In this document: positions 1 to 11,322 of the stretch, piece by piece
Position numbering within the stretch: the first letter of the stretch is position 1
Layout: every line of letters begins with the position of its first letter
NCBI RefSeq assembly: GCF_902459465.1
Contig: NC_047070.1
Location: forward strand, 15,836,156-15,900,155
Length of the DNA: 64,000 bases
DNA from: Asterias rubens
Lineage: Eukaryota > Echinodermata > Asteroidea > Forcipulatida > Asteriidae
Reading direction: 5' to 3'
Position numbers and translations under genes: made by a program
Notes under the pieces: model-generated
What the model was told of the DNA's origin: nothing
Databases searched by the model: none
What the model saw: only the letters and a program-made list of their open reading frames with translations

Positions 1-363
1 CTAACGAGAATTTATATTGTTTTAATGTTTTCTCAAAAAGTAAAGAATTTAAAGTCACCTGGAAGTGGTATTTTGTCTAAATAAAGCTTTTGTCACTAAA
101 ATATGTGTTTTGATGAGTGGATTATGAATAAACAACTAACTACGGTTTACATAAATTAGTTTCCATGTTATTTACAAATTGGAAAAAAAGCCGGACCCGA
201 GAGGGCGCTGTTCGTGACGTCAATCGAGGCGCGATGAATCGCATGCAGTGCCAACACAGCATAGTGACGCTTGGCGCAAGCTAAAAACATGCCCTCAAAG
301 TTGAAACAGTATCTGATTTTTTTCACGTTAGGCAAATGCTCCTTTAGGTTCGTTACGTCTTTC
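1..363. other. AT-rich stretch without a recognisable gene
   Basis: I see no coding exon. A short GC-rich patch at about 192-300 contains a CRE-like TGACGTCA (217-224) and is a different composition from its AT-rich flanks, as an edge of a promoter or mobile element would be. It lies downstream of the broken THAP reading frame on the minus strand. No function is assigned. Confidence 0.4.
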
Positions 364-599
364 AGGTACCTTCTTCGACTTCCCCACTAGCTGGACAAAT
401 AATTGGAATGGCGTCATGTTTTAGAAAAGAACTTTTCTCTTCATGTCAAAATGTGTAGTGTATTCCGGATTCTCGAAGCACGACGGCTCGAAGTGTTTGC
501 CGCACAGCGCTGGAAAAGACGTCGGACCGGACAACTTGGCAAACTGACACCATCTTTAGTTGTTTTGCTGCATCCAGCAGCAATACACCTGGTTGACAT
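364..599 (-). pseudogene. Broken THAP zinc-finger domain
   Basis: The THAP domain is a C2CH zinc-coordinating DNA-binding module of about 80-90 residues found in host transcription factors and in P-element-like transposases. The minus strand from an ATG at 599 reads MSTRCIAAGC, the classical start with the first Cys pair, then SKTTKDGVS. A second frame further on reads LCGKHFEPSCFENPEY, the Cys/His half, and a third reads KHDAIPIICP, matching the usual end of the domain where a conserved AVP-type motif lies. About 20-25 residues expected between the first and second parts, including the conserved Trp, are missing, and at least two frame changes are needed. It is therefore a relic. It may come from a THAP-carrying transposase or from a host gene; the sequence does not decide. 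Confidence 0.7.
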
Positions 600-1495
600 T
601 GCCAGAAAAATGCAAGAAAAAAACTTTTTCAAACGTACAAACTCACGACTAGGACTTGAATGTACTTGCACGTACGTGTGTTCGATGTTCGATCGAGGCA
701 AAGTCTTCCTCGATTTACGTCACAAAAGGGGTAGGCGGAGTCACCCCCCACACAACTTTATTTAATTTGTCAAACATATAAATTGTCAAAAACAATTACT
801 CAAAAAATTATTTTATTGTTCAGGAACATATACTCTAATGTTTGAAGGGAAAAACAATCCATTTTCAGGTGCCTTTCATGGAACAGTATTTCAACAGAAG
901 TCTTTCACCATTACCTTCTGTAAACCCTGTAAATTATTTGTAAATCTGTGAACTTTTTTTTTTTTTTTTCCTGTACCGAAAGGGTATAATGATGTTTACA
1001 CATGTTTTTTGGAACCGCTACAACTGTTATAGTTGTATTCAATAGGCCTAAACTTAAACTGTGATAATTTGATTTTAAAAGTTGGCCCTGTTTTTGAGAT
1101 ATTGCTGAAACCTGCAATAATGTCCATGCAGGAAGAATAAGCGCTATAGGAATACACATTCTGAAAGCATTACCGCAGTAACACTTCTTAATTTTAAATT
1201 TTGGGGAATATAAAGGGATATCTTTTTTCCATAAATGTATTACTTCAAAGTAAAATCTTCTCAAAATGCACTTTACTGTCTAAAGCTGCTGTTATTCACA
1301 GTGAAGTTTAAGGCTGTTTTCAGAAATGTCTGCGCTTAACACAACCATATTTCATACAGAGCATTTAAGCTTGTGTTATTTATATGCATCATGTTTCTAC
1401 ACATTTTTGACTCGCATTTAGCTAGAACAGAAATTTGTTTTTTACCCCTGCCTGCGATGAACAACTTCAAAAATTCAGGAAGCAAAGCCAGGCAG

Positions 1496-1670
1496 ATACC
1501 ACACAGAGGCAACAAAGGCGATTGCCTCCATGCCCCCTGGTCATTGGCTTGGTGCCCTTGAAATGCTCCAGTAGAATGTTTCAATTTCCTCATAGGGTGC
1601 CCTTTAACAAGTAGGAAATGCCTTGGTGCCCCTTCACTTTGAAAAATGAAGCATACAGGCCTGCAGAGCC
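1496..1670 (+). repeat. Dispersed repeat family A copy (SINE- or MITE-like)
   Basis: A ~170-bp unit that begins near AGGCAACAAAGGCGATTGCC and ends near GCATACAGGCCTGC. Related copies occur at 51363-51512 on the same strand and, reversed, at 33166-33325, 28456-28700 and 30799-30905. All share the segments around CCTTGGTGCCC and GTGCCCTTTA. Its recurrence in unrelated contexts shows that it is mobile; no promoter box was recognised, so its class is open. Confidence 0.65.
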
Positions 1671-1678
1671 ATACAATG

Positions 1679-1896
1679 GACCCTTCCCATGAAATGTACT
1701 AATCACATTCACGCATGCGTACAGACCCTGTTGGTTGGCAAACGCCATAGAGTTGTGCACTAAGCAGACGCACAATCGCGTCTGAGTCACGCATCCATTA
1801 GCCGTGTACAAAACAGTGCGATGTTCCCTCATTTTGCCAACCAAAACGTTAGTGCGCACGCGCCATGTGCAGTTTACATATTTCATGGGAAGGGTC
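1679..1896. mobile_element. Short inverted-repeat element (MITE), 218 bp
   Basis: The left end reads GACCCTTCCCATGAAAT and the right end is its reverse complement (ATTTCATGGGAAGGGTC), with similarity extending a few bases inward. The interior has no open frame of note. A non-autonomous DNA transposon is the simplest reading. Confidence 0.75.
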
Positions 1897-2019
1897 TTTT
1901 GGCTCTAGGTTTCTTAACCACTAGACCAACAGGCTGGCCTAGTTCTATTATTTTTATGTTCTATACCCAACAATATTTTCAATAACTTTTAAAGCACATT
2001 TTTCTGTTAGTTCCCTTGC

Positions 2020-2125
2020 AGGCTGTCATCCCTCAGTGTAGTCAAGGTTAGGGGAGTGCAATGCTGCAGCTGTCTCCTAAGCAAAAGATGTTCCCTTTCC
2101 TGATCCTACCATCCCATGACAGAAG
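2020..2125 (-). pseudogene. Decayed duplicate of exon A
   Basis: This is a diverged copy of the sequence at 3965-4093. The splice donor after CTGCAAG has changed from gtaac to ggaac and a one-base length difference after the GGG of the glycine run shifts the frame into a stop. The similarity continues for several tens of bases on the side towards 2160, so a genomic segment was duplicated rather than a processed exon. Confidence 0.6.
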
Positions 2126-2278
2126 TTTTACAAAGGTTTGAGTTAATGCATTATTTCAACAACGAAACGAGTACCACCAACCTAAAGTCAAACTCCAGGA
2201 TTGCCTGCTCTGCTTGGGGAGAAATATTTCCTTCAAAAAGTTTGGCATGCCTCCAGACACAAGCATCCATCAAAGAGT

Positions 2279-2472
2279 TCAGTGTTGCTCTATAATAATT
2301 TTCTCTTTCAGATGGCTGCCCAGGATATCCACCACGTCTTGTTCTGGCAAGCTGGAGTAGACGAACTGTTCATACAGTTGAGATGTCCATCTACTAGGAT
2401 GGAAATGATCACCAGATGGAAAGGGATCTCGACTTCCCCATTCATCCACGAACGCCTTCCACTCTTGTTTGG
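2279..2472 (-). CDS. Terminal coding exon (B) of an unrecognised protein
   Basis: The minus strand is preceded by a good acceptor (ttatgtctcag) at 2473 and reads 64 codons to a TGA at 2279. Fragments are KQEWKAFVDEWGSRDPFPSG, SQLYEQFVYSS and EQDVVDILGSHLKEK; the composition is that of an ordinary globular, charged protein. It starts with two bases of a split codon, and exon A at 3964-4049 ends with one base, so the two join in phase (LRDDSLQ-A-KQEW). I do not recognise the family. The plus-strand reading frame over the same bases is shorter and less protein-like. Confidence 0.5.
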
Positions 2473-3360
2473 CTGAGACATAATTTTTATGAACAATCTT
2501 TACAGGTAAGGCAGTTTACTGTACTAAGTCAGTGAGTAAATAATGGGATTGTTGCTGTTACACTCAACATGTTTTGTTTTTATAATGGGGTTTAATCGAG
2601 AGTACTGAGGGGGCTAGTCAAACCTTTTTCTTTTAGGTAGCCCTACAGACTAATCGAACCATTTAGGTACATATTTTTTGAATATTTAATTTCTCATGAA
2701 AAGGTCACACAAGAGGCAAGTTGGGGAGACCAAAATTGTGCAAGGTCTGAAACCAAAACGTTGACAACATGGACACAAAATCAAAGTACCAATGCCCCAC
2801 TTGAGTGCTCAGCCAAAATTCTCTGAAAATCTTTGTACATGGCCTGCATTTAACAGTTTGTTGTTTTTAAGTCTTTATTTTGACATTGCTGTATGATTAC
2901 TTGCATGTGATAAGTGTGGACAATCTTCGAGGACTGAAAAGAGGCAAAGTCTTGCGAGTTTACAGGCTGAGTATTTTCTGTATTTTCACCCAAGAGAACT
3001 CTTTCAGGCATTTAACTCCCGCCAAATAACTGTTAGTTCCTTCATCAATTTAATTTCTGTTTACAAGTATTCTATTCAATTATTGCTATTGACCGTAAAA
3101 GTTGGTTCAAGTTGACAGGTTAAGCTTATTTTCTTTAGCTGTGGTGTTTGAAAGGTTTTTGGAAGGTACCTGTTGAAACTGCATGTTGGATCTTAATGTT
3201 AAACCAAAATATCAAGACAAGTAATTTGCTGTTTATAATTTTAACAGTGCGTGCCATTGGCTAGATTGAAAGTATGAGTACAACTTAACTGAACCAATTT
3301 GAATGACGAAAAATATTCTGAAACTTAAATAATTTCAAATTTATCAATTTGTTTGTGTTG

Positions 3361-3458
3361 CAGATATGTTTTTCATCTCCAAAAAGATGTACATGTACCT
3401 ATCAGCAAGTAGATGTCCAAGACAGGCATGTGACTGAAGGAGCTAACTCTCACGAGAA
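3361..3458 (+). other. Exon-like cassette, left array, copy 1
   Basis: It is preceded by a pyrimidine-rich acceptor (tttgtgttgcag) at 3352-3363 and carries the family core in which a TCTAC- or GTAC-type arm is followed by AAGTAGATG. It shares acceptor and core with the cassettes near 4414, 5364, 6218 and 11323. The frame homologous to the intact copies is interrupted here, so this copy is probably decayed. Confidence 0.45.
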
Positions 3459-3539
3459 GGTTGAGTTACCAAAAAGTGTATTTTTGATATTTACCTCTTG
3501 TCCAAAATGGAACTCTGTAATACTTATACAAAAAATTTG

Positions 3540-3835
3540 GGCCGAATTTTGAGTTTTGTTTTTATGCTCTAAAATGATGCAGTAGGCTGTACTGATGCCT
3601 TTTTATGCAACATGGACGGAGATATAAGCTTTAATTAGTTAATTATTGAAACTTGAAAACAAGGTCAAAACTAAAATAAAAACGTCAAGGGGGTAACTCC
3701 AGGCATTTTGTCAAATTTAGGCCAAATTTTGAGTTTTGATTTTATGCTCTAAAATAATGCAGTAGGCTCTACTGATGCCTTTTTATGCAACTTGTACCGA
3801 GAAATAAGCTACATTACTTTAGAGGGAGCCATTTC
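3540..3835. repeat. Two tandem copies of a ~181-bp unit
   Basis: The segment beginning GCCGAATTTTGAGTTTTG at 3541 recurs at 3722 with a few substitutions and shares the rest of the unit, including GATGCCTTTTTATGCAAC. The right copy runs into the tail of a family-B inverted-repeat element. Confidence 0.75.
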
Positions 3836-3945
3836 TCACAAATTTGTTAAACAGTCAACCTCTCCCCATTACTCGTCACCAAGTAAGGTTTTATGCTAAT
3901 CATTATTTTGAGTAATTACCAATAGTGTACACTGCCTTTAAAAGA
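3830..3945. mobile_element. Truncated family-B inverted-repeat element
   Basis: Only the right-hand third is present (CAGAGGGAGC-like segment, then ACCAAGTAAGGTTTTATGC, then AATTACCAATAGTGTACACT). Complete relatives are at 20814, 21593, 25166 and 63001. Confidence 0.7.
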
Positions 3946-3963
3946 CATTGTTTTGTTAGTTAC

Positions 3964-4049
3964 CTTGCAGGCTGTCATCCCTCAGTGTAGTCATGATGTG
4001 GTGAATGCAATGCTGGAGCTGTCGTCTCATCAAAAGATGTACCCCTCCT
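3964..4049 (-). CDS. Coding exon (A) of an unrecognised protein
   Basis: The minus strand reads GGVHLLMRRQLQHC, HHIMTTLRDDSLQ and ends CTGCAAG before a gtaac donor at 3963. I place the acceptor at ggatcag (4050-4056), giving 86 nt with one base over at each end, and the phase fits exon B at 2279-2472. The open frame extends a little upstream of this acceptor, so the true 5' boundary may differ. A decayed duplicate lies at 2020-2125. The remaining exons of this gene were not found. Confidence 0.45.
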
Positions 4050-4404
4050 CTGATCCTACCATCCCATGACAGAGAAGTTTTTTAAAGGTTTGAACAAATG
4101 CATTATTTCAATAACCGAACAAGTCCCTGTGGATGTTGCATGAAAAAAACTTATATTAGTACACGCTCTTGGCTTTCAGTATTTACAATTTTGGTATGTC
4201 ATTAGCTAGATGGGTTTAATTTTGAAAGCTCTCTGATTATAAAGCATTTGGACACCCTCCTGAATTCACTGTTTACTTTGTTTGCAACATTCAATATATT
4301 CAGGCAGTTATATTTGTTTGATAGAACCAACAAATCTTTTGTTGAAGAATATCTTTTTAACACTTTAATTATTTATGTGAATTCTTTTTCCTACATTTTT
4401 ATTT

Positions 4405-4490
4405 GTGTTGCATAAAGGCAAAGAGGTCTACCCGTCAACAAGTAAACGTCCTGACTGGCTTTATACAAGAGCTGCACTCTCAGGTTAAAG
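4405..4490 (+). other. Exon-like cassette, left array, copy 2
   Basis: The core reads VYPSTSKRPDW in the frame homologous to copies 3 and 4 and is followed by a gtaaaa donor at 4491. The acceptor has decayed: the usual ttgtgttgcag is ttgtgttgcat here, with the next AG at 4416-4417. Confidence 0.45.
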
Positions 4491-4976
4491 GTAAAATATT
4501 CAACAATTGTGTACTAGTCCAAAATGAAGCTCTGTAATATGTTGCATGTTGTTTATTACTGTTAATAAGTTAATAACAGTTTGGCAACGTTTTGTTGTTG
4601 TGTTTGTGTTTGTGTTTTATTCCATGGGGATATGAAAGACTTTTGGAAAGGATGTTTTAAGTTTAACAATGTTTTAATACTGTCTTGGGTTTTTTGCTTT
4701 TAAACATTTGGTTTGTTATTTTTTCAGATTTATTTCTTGGTGAGAGCTCCTGTGAAAATAAAGGTCAAACTAGCAAAATTTCAACAACAAAAAATTGTTT
4801 TAGGTCTTTCATGTCCCCAAAATTGTTTGCTTATTTTGATTGCAACAAATTCAAATGTTTCTCTTGTGCTTGCAGATGGATAATGTTTTTAAACACTGAT
4901 TGGTGCAATTTGAGTGACATGTTTTTGTCGATTCACATTTATCAACACACACATTTTAGCTGTTGGTAGTTAGAAT

Positions 4977-5091
4977 TTGCATGCTATGTGCATGGCAGTT
5001 TTATTTGCATGCTATGTACATGGCAGTTTTATTTGCATGCTATGTGCATGGCAGTTTTATTTGCATGCTATGTGCATGGCAGTTTTATTTT
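4977..5091. repeat. 28-bp minisatellite, four copies
   Basis: The unit TTGCATGCTATGTGCATGGC plus AGTTTTAT starts at 4979, 5007, 5035 and 5063. One copy has a G-to-A change (GTACATGG); the rest are identical, so the array is young. Confidence 0.95.
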
Positions 5092-5363
5092 GAGTGACCA
5101 CTGATAATTACATTCATGCCAGCACCAATGCTCAAGAGATCTACTTTAGGCTTTTGACGTCTACTAAAAGTACCTTTTGGTGTTTGTTCAACATTCTAAA
5201 GAATCCTGACATTAAACATATCCTCTGAATTGTTGATATTTTTATTGCATTTCTTTGAAAACAAACGCACAATCTGAAAGTGTAACCACTCTGAAACTGT
5301 TTTACTGTGGGTAATGTTTTTGATTACTGATACTGCAATTTCTTAATATTGCTTGTGTTGCAG

Positions 5364-5447
5364 AAAGGCTTGCTATCTCCAAATACATCTACCCATCAAC
5401 AAGTCAAGACTGGCCTATGATAGAGAAGCTGCACAATCCAGTTAACG
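5364..5447 (+). other. Exon-like cassette, left array, copy 3 (open, phase 1-1)
   Basis: A strong acceptor (tgcttgtgttgcag) at 5350-5363 precedes 84 nt that are open in one frame, reading ERLAISKYIYPSTSQDWP and IEKLHNPVN. The exon would end AACG before gcaagt, the consensus of a GC-AG intron. Both ends are in phase 1, so the cassette could be skipped or repeated without changing frame. Copy 4 at 6218-6301 has the same length, ends and phase. The protein family is not recognised. Confidence 0.55.
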
Positions 5448-5689
5448 GCAAGTTCCCCAAATTATACTTTGAATATTTACCTCTGACTGTTATTGCTCTT
5501 GACATATTATCATTAATCATTTTCTATAGAATGGCAAACCATGCAAAGAAATTGTGTATGTTGTTTGGCAACATTTTCCGCCAAGTCAACTATGACCCAG
5601 CCCTCTCTTCCTAGAGCCAAACCTGACTGGTGCTTGGCACTCGACAACAAGACCTTAACCCAGTGTTACTATAGTGATTGACAGTCTCC

Positions 5690-6090
5690 CCTTTGCTCCC
5701 AGGCTAGCCCCTATGGCAGTCCTTACAGCTGGGGGGACTCTTGGGGGAATGTACTGACTGTTGTAAGAGGCAATGCAGCTCTAATGTATCTTCCTTGTGC
5801 AGTTCCCCCTTGCTCCTGGCTAGCCTCCATGGCAGTCCTTACAGCTGGGGGGACTCTTGGGGGAATGTACTGACTGTTGTAAGAGGCAATGCAGCTCTAA
5901 TGTATCTTCCTTGTGCAGTTCCCCCTTGCTCCTGGCTAGCCTCCATGGCAGTCCTTACAGCTGGGGGGACTCTTGGGGGAATGTACTGACTGTTGTAAGA
6001 GGCAATGCGGCTCTAATGTATCTTCCTTGTGCAGTTCCCCCTTGCTCCTGGCTAGCCTCCATGGCAGTCATTACAGCTGAGGGAGTCTAG
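5690..6090. repeat. Minisatellite block 1, ~116-bp unit, about 3.4 copies
   Basis: Units with GCTAGCC(T/C)CC(A)TGGCAGTCCTTACAGCTGG recur every 116 bp, with the TACTGACTGTTGTAAGAGGC segment near 5752, 5868 and 5984. The copies are almost identical. The reading frames across them are products of the repeat and not genes. Confidence 0.9.
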
Positions 6091-6217
6091 GGGAGCGTAC
6101 TGGCTATCAAAGGAAGCAACACAGCTATAGTTCTAATGTGTCTTCTTCAGGCAGTAGCCCTTACTCCCTGTTTTTGATCACTGATACTGTAACTTCTTAA
6201 TTTTGTTTGTGTTGCAG

Positions 6218-6301
6218 AAAGGCTTGCTATCTCAAAATACATCTACCCATCAACACGTCAAGACTGCCCTTGGATAGAGGAGCTGCACAATCCAGTAAAC
6301 G
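6218..6301 (+). other. Exon-like cassette, left array, copy 4 (open, phase 1-1)
   Basis: A close paralogue of copy 3, with the acceptor tttgtgttgcag at 6206-6217, 84 open nt (ERLAISKYIYPSTRQDCPW) and the same gcaagt donor at 6302. The copies differ by substitutions without a frame change or stop. The similarity extends into the downstream flank to about 6600, so a ~850-bp segment was duplicated. Confidence 0.55.
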
Positions 6302-6544
6302 GCAAGTTCCCCCAATTTTATTTTGAAATTTTACCTCTGAATGTTTTTGTTCTTAACAGAATTTAATATTAGTCATTTTCTAAATAGTGACGAATCATGC
6401 AAAGAAATTTGGTATGTTATATGATTGTTCGCCAAATCAACTATGACCCAGCCCTCTCTTCCTAAAGCCACACCTGCCTGGTGCTTGGCACTCGACAACA
6501 AGACCTTAACCCTGTGTTACTATAGTGATTGACAGTCTCCCTTT

Positions 6545-9500
6545 GCTCCCAGGCTAGCCCCTATGGCAGTCCTTACAGCTGGGGGACCAACTCTCTTGGG
6601 TGAATGTACTGGCTGTCGTAAGATGCAACTTGGTTCTAATGTGTCTTCTCTGTGCAGTACCCCTTTTGCCTCCCCGTTAGTCATTACAGCTGAGGGATTC
6701 TAGGAGAGCGTACTGGCTGTCGAAAAAGGTTTCTTCTTCAGGCAGTAGCCCTTACTCCATTTTCTCTTGGCAGTCATAACAGTTGGGGGAATGTACTGGC
6801 TGTTGTAAGATGCAACAGTGCTATATTTCTAATGTTTCTTCTTCAGGCAGTAGCCCCCTTGCTCCTGGCTAGCCTTCATGGCATTCTTTGCAGCTGGGAG
6901 GACTCTGGGGGAATATACTGACTGCTGTAAGATGCAACACTGCTATATTTCTAATGTTTCTTCATCAGGCAGTACCCCCTTGCTCCTGGCTAGCCTCCAT
7001 GGCATTCTTTAAAGCTGGGAGGCTCTGGGGAAATGTACTGACTGTTGTAAGATGCAACACTGCTATATTTCTTATGTGTCTTCTTCAGGCAGTACCCCCT
7101 TGCTCCTGGCTAGCCTTCATGGCATTCTTTACTGCTGGACAGACTCGGGGGAATGTACTGGCTGTTGTAAGATGCAACACTGCTATATTTCTTATGTGTC
7201 TTCTTCAGGCAGTTCCCCCTTGCTCCTGGCTAGCCTTCAAGGCCTTCTTTGCAGCTGGACGGACTCTGGGGGAATATACTGACTGTTGTAAGATGCAACG
7301 CTGCTATATTTCTAATATGTCGTCTTCGGGCAGTACCCCCCTTGCTCCTGGCTAGCCTTCATGGCATTCTTTACAGCTGGGAGGACTCTGGGGGTAATAT
7401 ACTGACTGTTGTAAGATACAACACTGCTATATTTCTAATGTTTCTTCTTCAGGCAGTACCCCCTTGCTCCTTGCTAGCCTCCATGGCATTCTTTAGAGCT
7501 GGGAGGACTCTGGGGGTAATATACTGACTGTTGTAAGATGCAACACTGCTATATTTCTATTGTTTCTTCTTCAGGCAGTACCCCCTTGCTCCTGGCTAGC
7601 CTTCATGGCATTCTTTACAGCTGGGAGGACTCTGGGGGTAATATACTGACTGTTGTAAGATACAACACTGCTATATTTCTAATGTTTCTTCTTCAGGCAG
7701 TACCCCCTTGCTCCTTGCTAGCCTCCATGGCATTCTTTAGAGCTGGGAGGACTCTGGGGGTAATATACTGACTGTTGTAAGATGCAACACTGCTATATTT
7801 CTATTGTTTCTTCTTCAGGCAGTACCCCCTTGCTCCTGGCTAGCCTTCATGGCATTCTTTACAGCCTGGCCGACTCTGGGGGGAATATACTGACTGTTGT
7901 AAGATGCAACGCTGCTATATTTCTAACGTGTCGTCTTCGGGCAGTTCCCCCCCCCCTTGCTCCTTGCTAGTCTTCATGGCATTCTTTACAGCTGGGAGGA
8001 CTCGTGGGGGAATATACAGACTGTTGTAAGATGCAACGCTGCTTTATTTCTAATGTTTCTTCTTCAGGCAATACCCCCTTTGCTCCTGGCTAGCCTTCAT
8101 GGCATTCTTTACAGCTGGGAGGACTCTGGGGGGATTATACTGACTGTTGTAAGATGCAACGCTGCTATATTTCTATTGTTTCTTCTTCAGGCAGTACCCC
8201 CTTTTGCTCCTGGCTAGCCTCCATGGCATTATTTACAGCCTGGTCGACTCTGGGGGAATATACTGACTGTTGTAAGATGCAACACTACTATACTTTTATT
8301 GTTTCTTCTTCAGGCAGTACCCCCTTTGCTCCTTTCTAGCCTTCATGGCATTCTTTACAGCTGGGAGGACTCTGGGGGGAATATACTGACTGTTGTAAGA
8401 TGCAACACTACTATACTTCTATTATTTCTTCTTCAGGCAGTACCCCCTTGCTCCTGGCTAGCCTTCATGGCATTCTTTACAGCTGGGAGCACTTTGGAGG
8501 AATATACTGACTGTTGTAAGATGCAACACTGCTATATTTCTATTGTTTCTTCTTCAGGCAGTACCCCCTTGCTCCTGGCTAGCCTTCATGGCATTCTTTA
8601 CAGCTGGGCGGACTCTGGGGGGAATATACTGACTGTCGTAAGATGCAACACTGCTATATTTCTATTGTTTCTTCTTCAGGCAGTACCCCCTTGCTCCTGG
8701 CTAGCCTTCATGGCATTCTTTACAGCTGGAAGGACTCTGGGGGGAATATACTGACTGTTGTAAGATGCAACGCTGCTATATTTCTAACATGTCGTCTTCG
8801 GGCAGTTCCCCCCCCCCCCCTTGCTCCTTGCTAGTCTTCATAGCATTCTTTACAGCTGGGAGGACTCGTGGGGGAATATACTGACTGTTGTAAGATGCAA
8901 CGCTGCTATATTTCTAATGTTTCTTCTTCAGGCAGTACCCCCTTTGCTCCTGGCTAGCCTTCATGGCATTCTTTACAGCTGGGAGGACTTTTGGGGGATT
9001 ATACTGACTGTTGTAAGATGCAACGCTGCTATATTTCTAATGTTTCTTCTTCAGGCAGTACCCCCTTTGCTCCTGGCTAGCCTCCATGGCATTATTTACA
9101 GCCTGGTCGACTCTGGGGGAATATACTGACTGTTGTAAGATACAACGCTGCTATATTTCTAATGTTTCTTCTTCAGGCAGTACCCCCTTTGCTCCTAGCT
9201 AGACTTCATGGCATTCTTTACAGCTCGGAGGACTCTGGGGGGAATATACTGACTGTTGTAAGATGCAACACTGCTATATTTCTAATGTTTCTTCTTCAGG
9301 CAGTACCCCCCTTGCTCCTGGCTAGCCTTCATGGCATTCTTTACAGCTGGGAGGACTCTGGGGGGATTATACTGGCTGTTGTGTTAGATGCAACACTGCT
9401 ATATTTCTATTGTTTCTTCTCAGGCAGTACCCCCTTTGCTCCTGGCTAGCCTTCATGGCATTCTTTACAGCTGGAAGGACTCTGGGGGGAATATACTGAC

Positions 9501-11160
9501 TGTTGTAAGATGCAACGCTGCTATATTTCTAACGTGTCGTCTTCGGGCAGTACCCCCCTTGCTCCTTGCTAGCCTTCATGGCATTCTTTACAGCTGGGAG
9601 GACTCGTGGGGGAATAAACTGACTATTGTAAGATGCAACGCTGCTATATTTCTAATGTTTCTTCTTCAGGCAGTACCCCCTTGCTCCTGGCTAGCCTTCA
9701 TGGCATTGCTTACAGCTGGGAGGACTCTGGGGGGATTATACTGGCTGTTGTAAGATGCAACACTGCTATATTTCTATTGTTTCTTCTTCAGGCAGTACCC
9801 CCTTTGCTCCTGGCTAGCCTTCATGGCATTCTTTACGACTGGGAGGACTCTGGGGGAATATACTGACTGTTGTAAGATGCAACGCTGCTATATTTCTAAT
9901 GTTTCTTCTTCAGGCAGTACCCCCTTGCTCCTTGCTAGCCTTCATGGCATTCTTTACAGCTGGGAGGGCTCTGGGGGGGAATATACTGACTGTTGTAAGA
10001 TGCAACACTGCTATATTTCTAATGTTTCTTCTTTAGGCAGTACCCCCTTTGCTCCTTGCTAGCCTTCATGGCATTCTTTAGAGCTGGGAGGACTCTGGGG
10101 GGAATATACTGACTGTTGTAAGATGCAACACTGCTATATTCTGTTGTTTCTTCTTTGGGCAGTACCCCCTTGCTCCTGGCTAGCCTTCATGGCATTGCTT
10201 ACAGCTGGGAGGACTCTGGGGGGAATATACTGGCTGTTGTAATATGCAACACTGCTATATTTCTATTGTTTCTTCTTCAGGCAGTACCCCCTTTGCTCCT
10301 GGCTATTCTTCATGGCGTTCTTTACAGCTGGGAGCACTCTGGGGGAATATACTGACTGTTGTAAGATGCAACACTGCTATATTTCTAATGTTTTTTCTTC
10401 AGGCAGTAGCCCCCTTGTTCCTTGCTAGCCTCAATGGCATTCTTTACAGCTGGGCGGACTCTGGGGGGAATATACTGACTGTTGTAAGATGCAACACTGC
10501 TCTATTTGTAATGTTTCTTCTTCAGGCAGTATCTCCCCCCCCCCTTGCTCCTGGCTAGCCTTCATGGTATTCTTTACAAATTAGAGGACTCTGGGGGCAA
10601 TATACTGACTGTTGTAAGATGCAACGGTGCTATATTTCTAATGTTTCTTCTTCAGGCAGTACCCCCTTTGCTCCTAGCTAGCCTTCATGCCGTTCTTTAC
10701 AGCTGGGAGCACTCTGGGGGAATATACTGACTGTTGTAAGATGCAACACTGCTATATTTCTAATGTTTTTTCTTCAGGCAGTACCCCCTTGCTCCTTGCT
10801 AGCCTTCATGGCATTCTTTACAGCTGGGTGGACTCTGGGGGGAATATACTGACTGTTGTAAGATGCAACACTGCTCTATTTATAATGTTTCTTCTTCAGG
10901 CAGTGACCCCCTTGCTTCTGGCTAGCCTTCATGGCAGTCATTACAGCTAGGGGGATTCTGTGGGAATGTACTGGCAAAAGAGCAAACACAGCTTTAGATT
11001 GTCTTTGGGCAGTTTTCCCTTGCTCGTTGCTAGCCCCCTGGCAGTCATAACAGCTGGGTGAATTTTACTGGCTATTGTAAGAGGCAACACTTCTTATAGT
11101 TATAGTTATTGTGTGTGTCATTCAGGCAGTACCCTCCTTTCTCCTGGCTGACTACGGGGG
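6545..11160 (+). repeat. Large minisatellite, ~122-bp unit, roughly 36-38 copies
   Basis: A core of some 34 regular copies runs from about 6780 to 10940, with diverged edge units on both sides. Each unit has CCTTGCTCCTGGCTAGCC, ATGGCATTCTTTACAGCTGG, GGACTCTGGGGG, TATACTGACTGTTGTAAG, ATGCAACACTGC and TTTCTTCTTCAGGCAG. Several C-runs vary in length. Long open frames with AVPPCSWLA- or LLLASLHGILYS-type repeats appear in all plus-strand frames and drift between them, as expected for a non-coding array. Each unit carries plus-strand splice-like signals, described in the findings. Confidence 0.95.
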
Positions 11161-11322
11161 ATTTGCCTGGCTGTTGTAACAGGCAAATCGGCTACAGTTC
11201 TTGGTATATCAACACCATATCTTGGTAGTATCAAACAAACCTTGGCTGATTCCATTACGTTACAGTTAATCATTGGCAGTCTTCTAAAACTGTTTCCAAT
11301 TATGCACTTGTTTGTTTTCAAG

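Noticed and set aside
6888..10950. Many open frames of 60-155 codons over the 122-bp array, with LLLASLHGILYSWEDSGG-type repeats
   Set aside because: They occur in all three plus-strand frames and drift as C-runs change length. The unit is not a multiple of three. They are by-products of the minisatellite.
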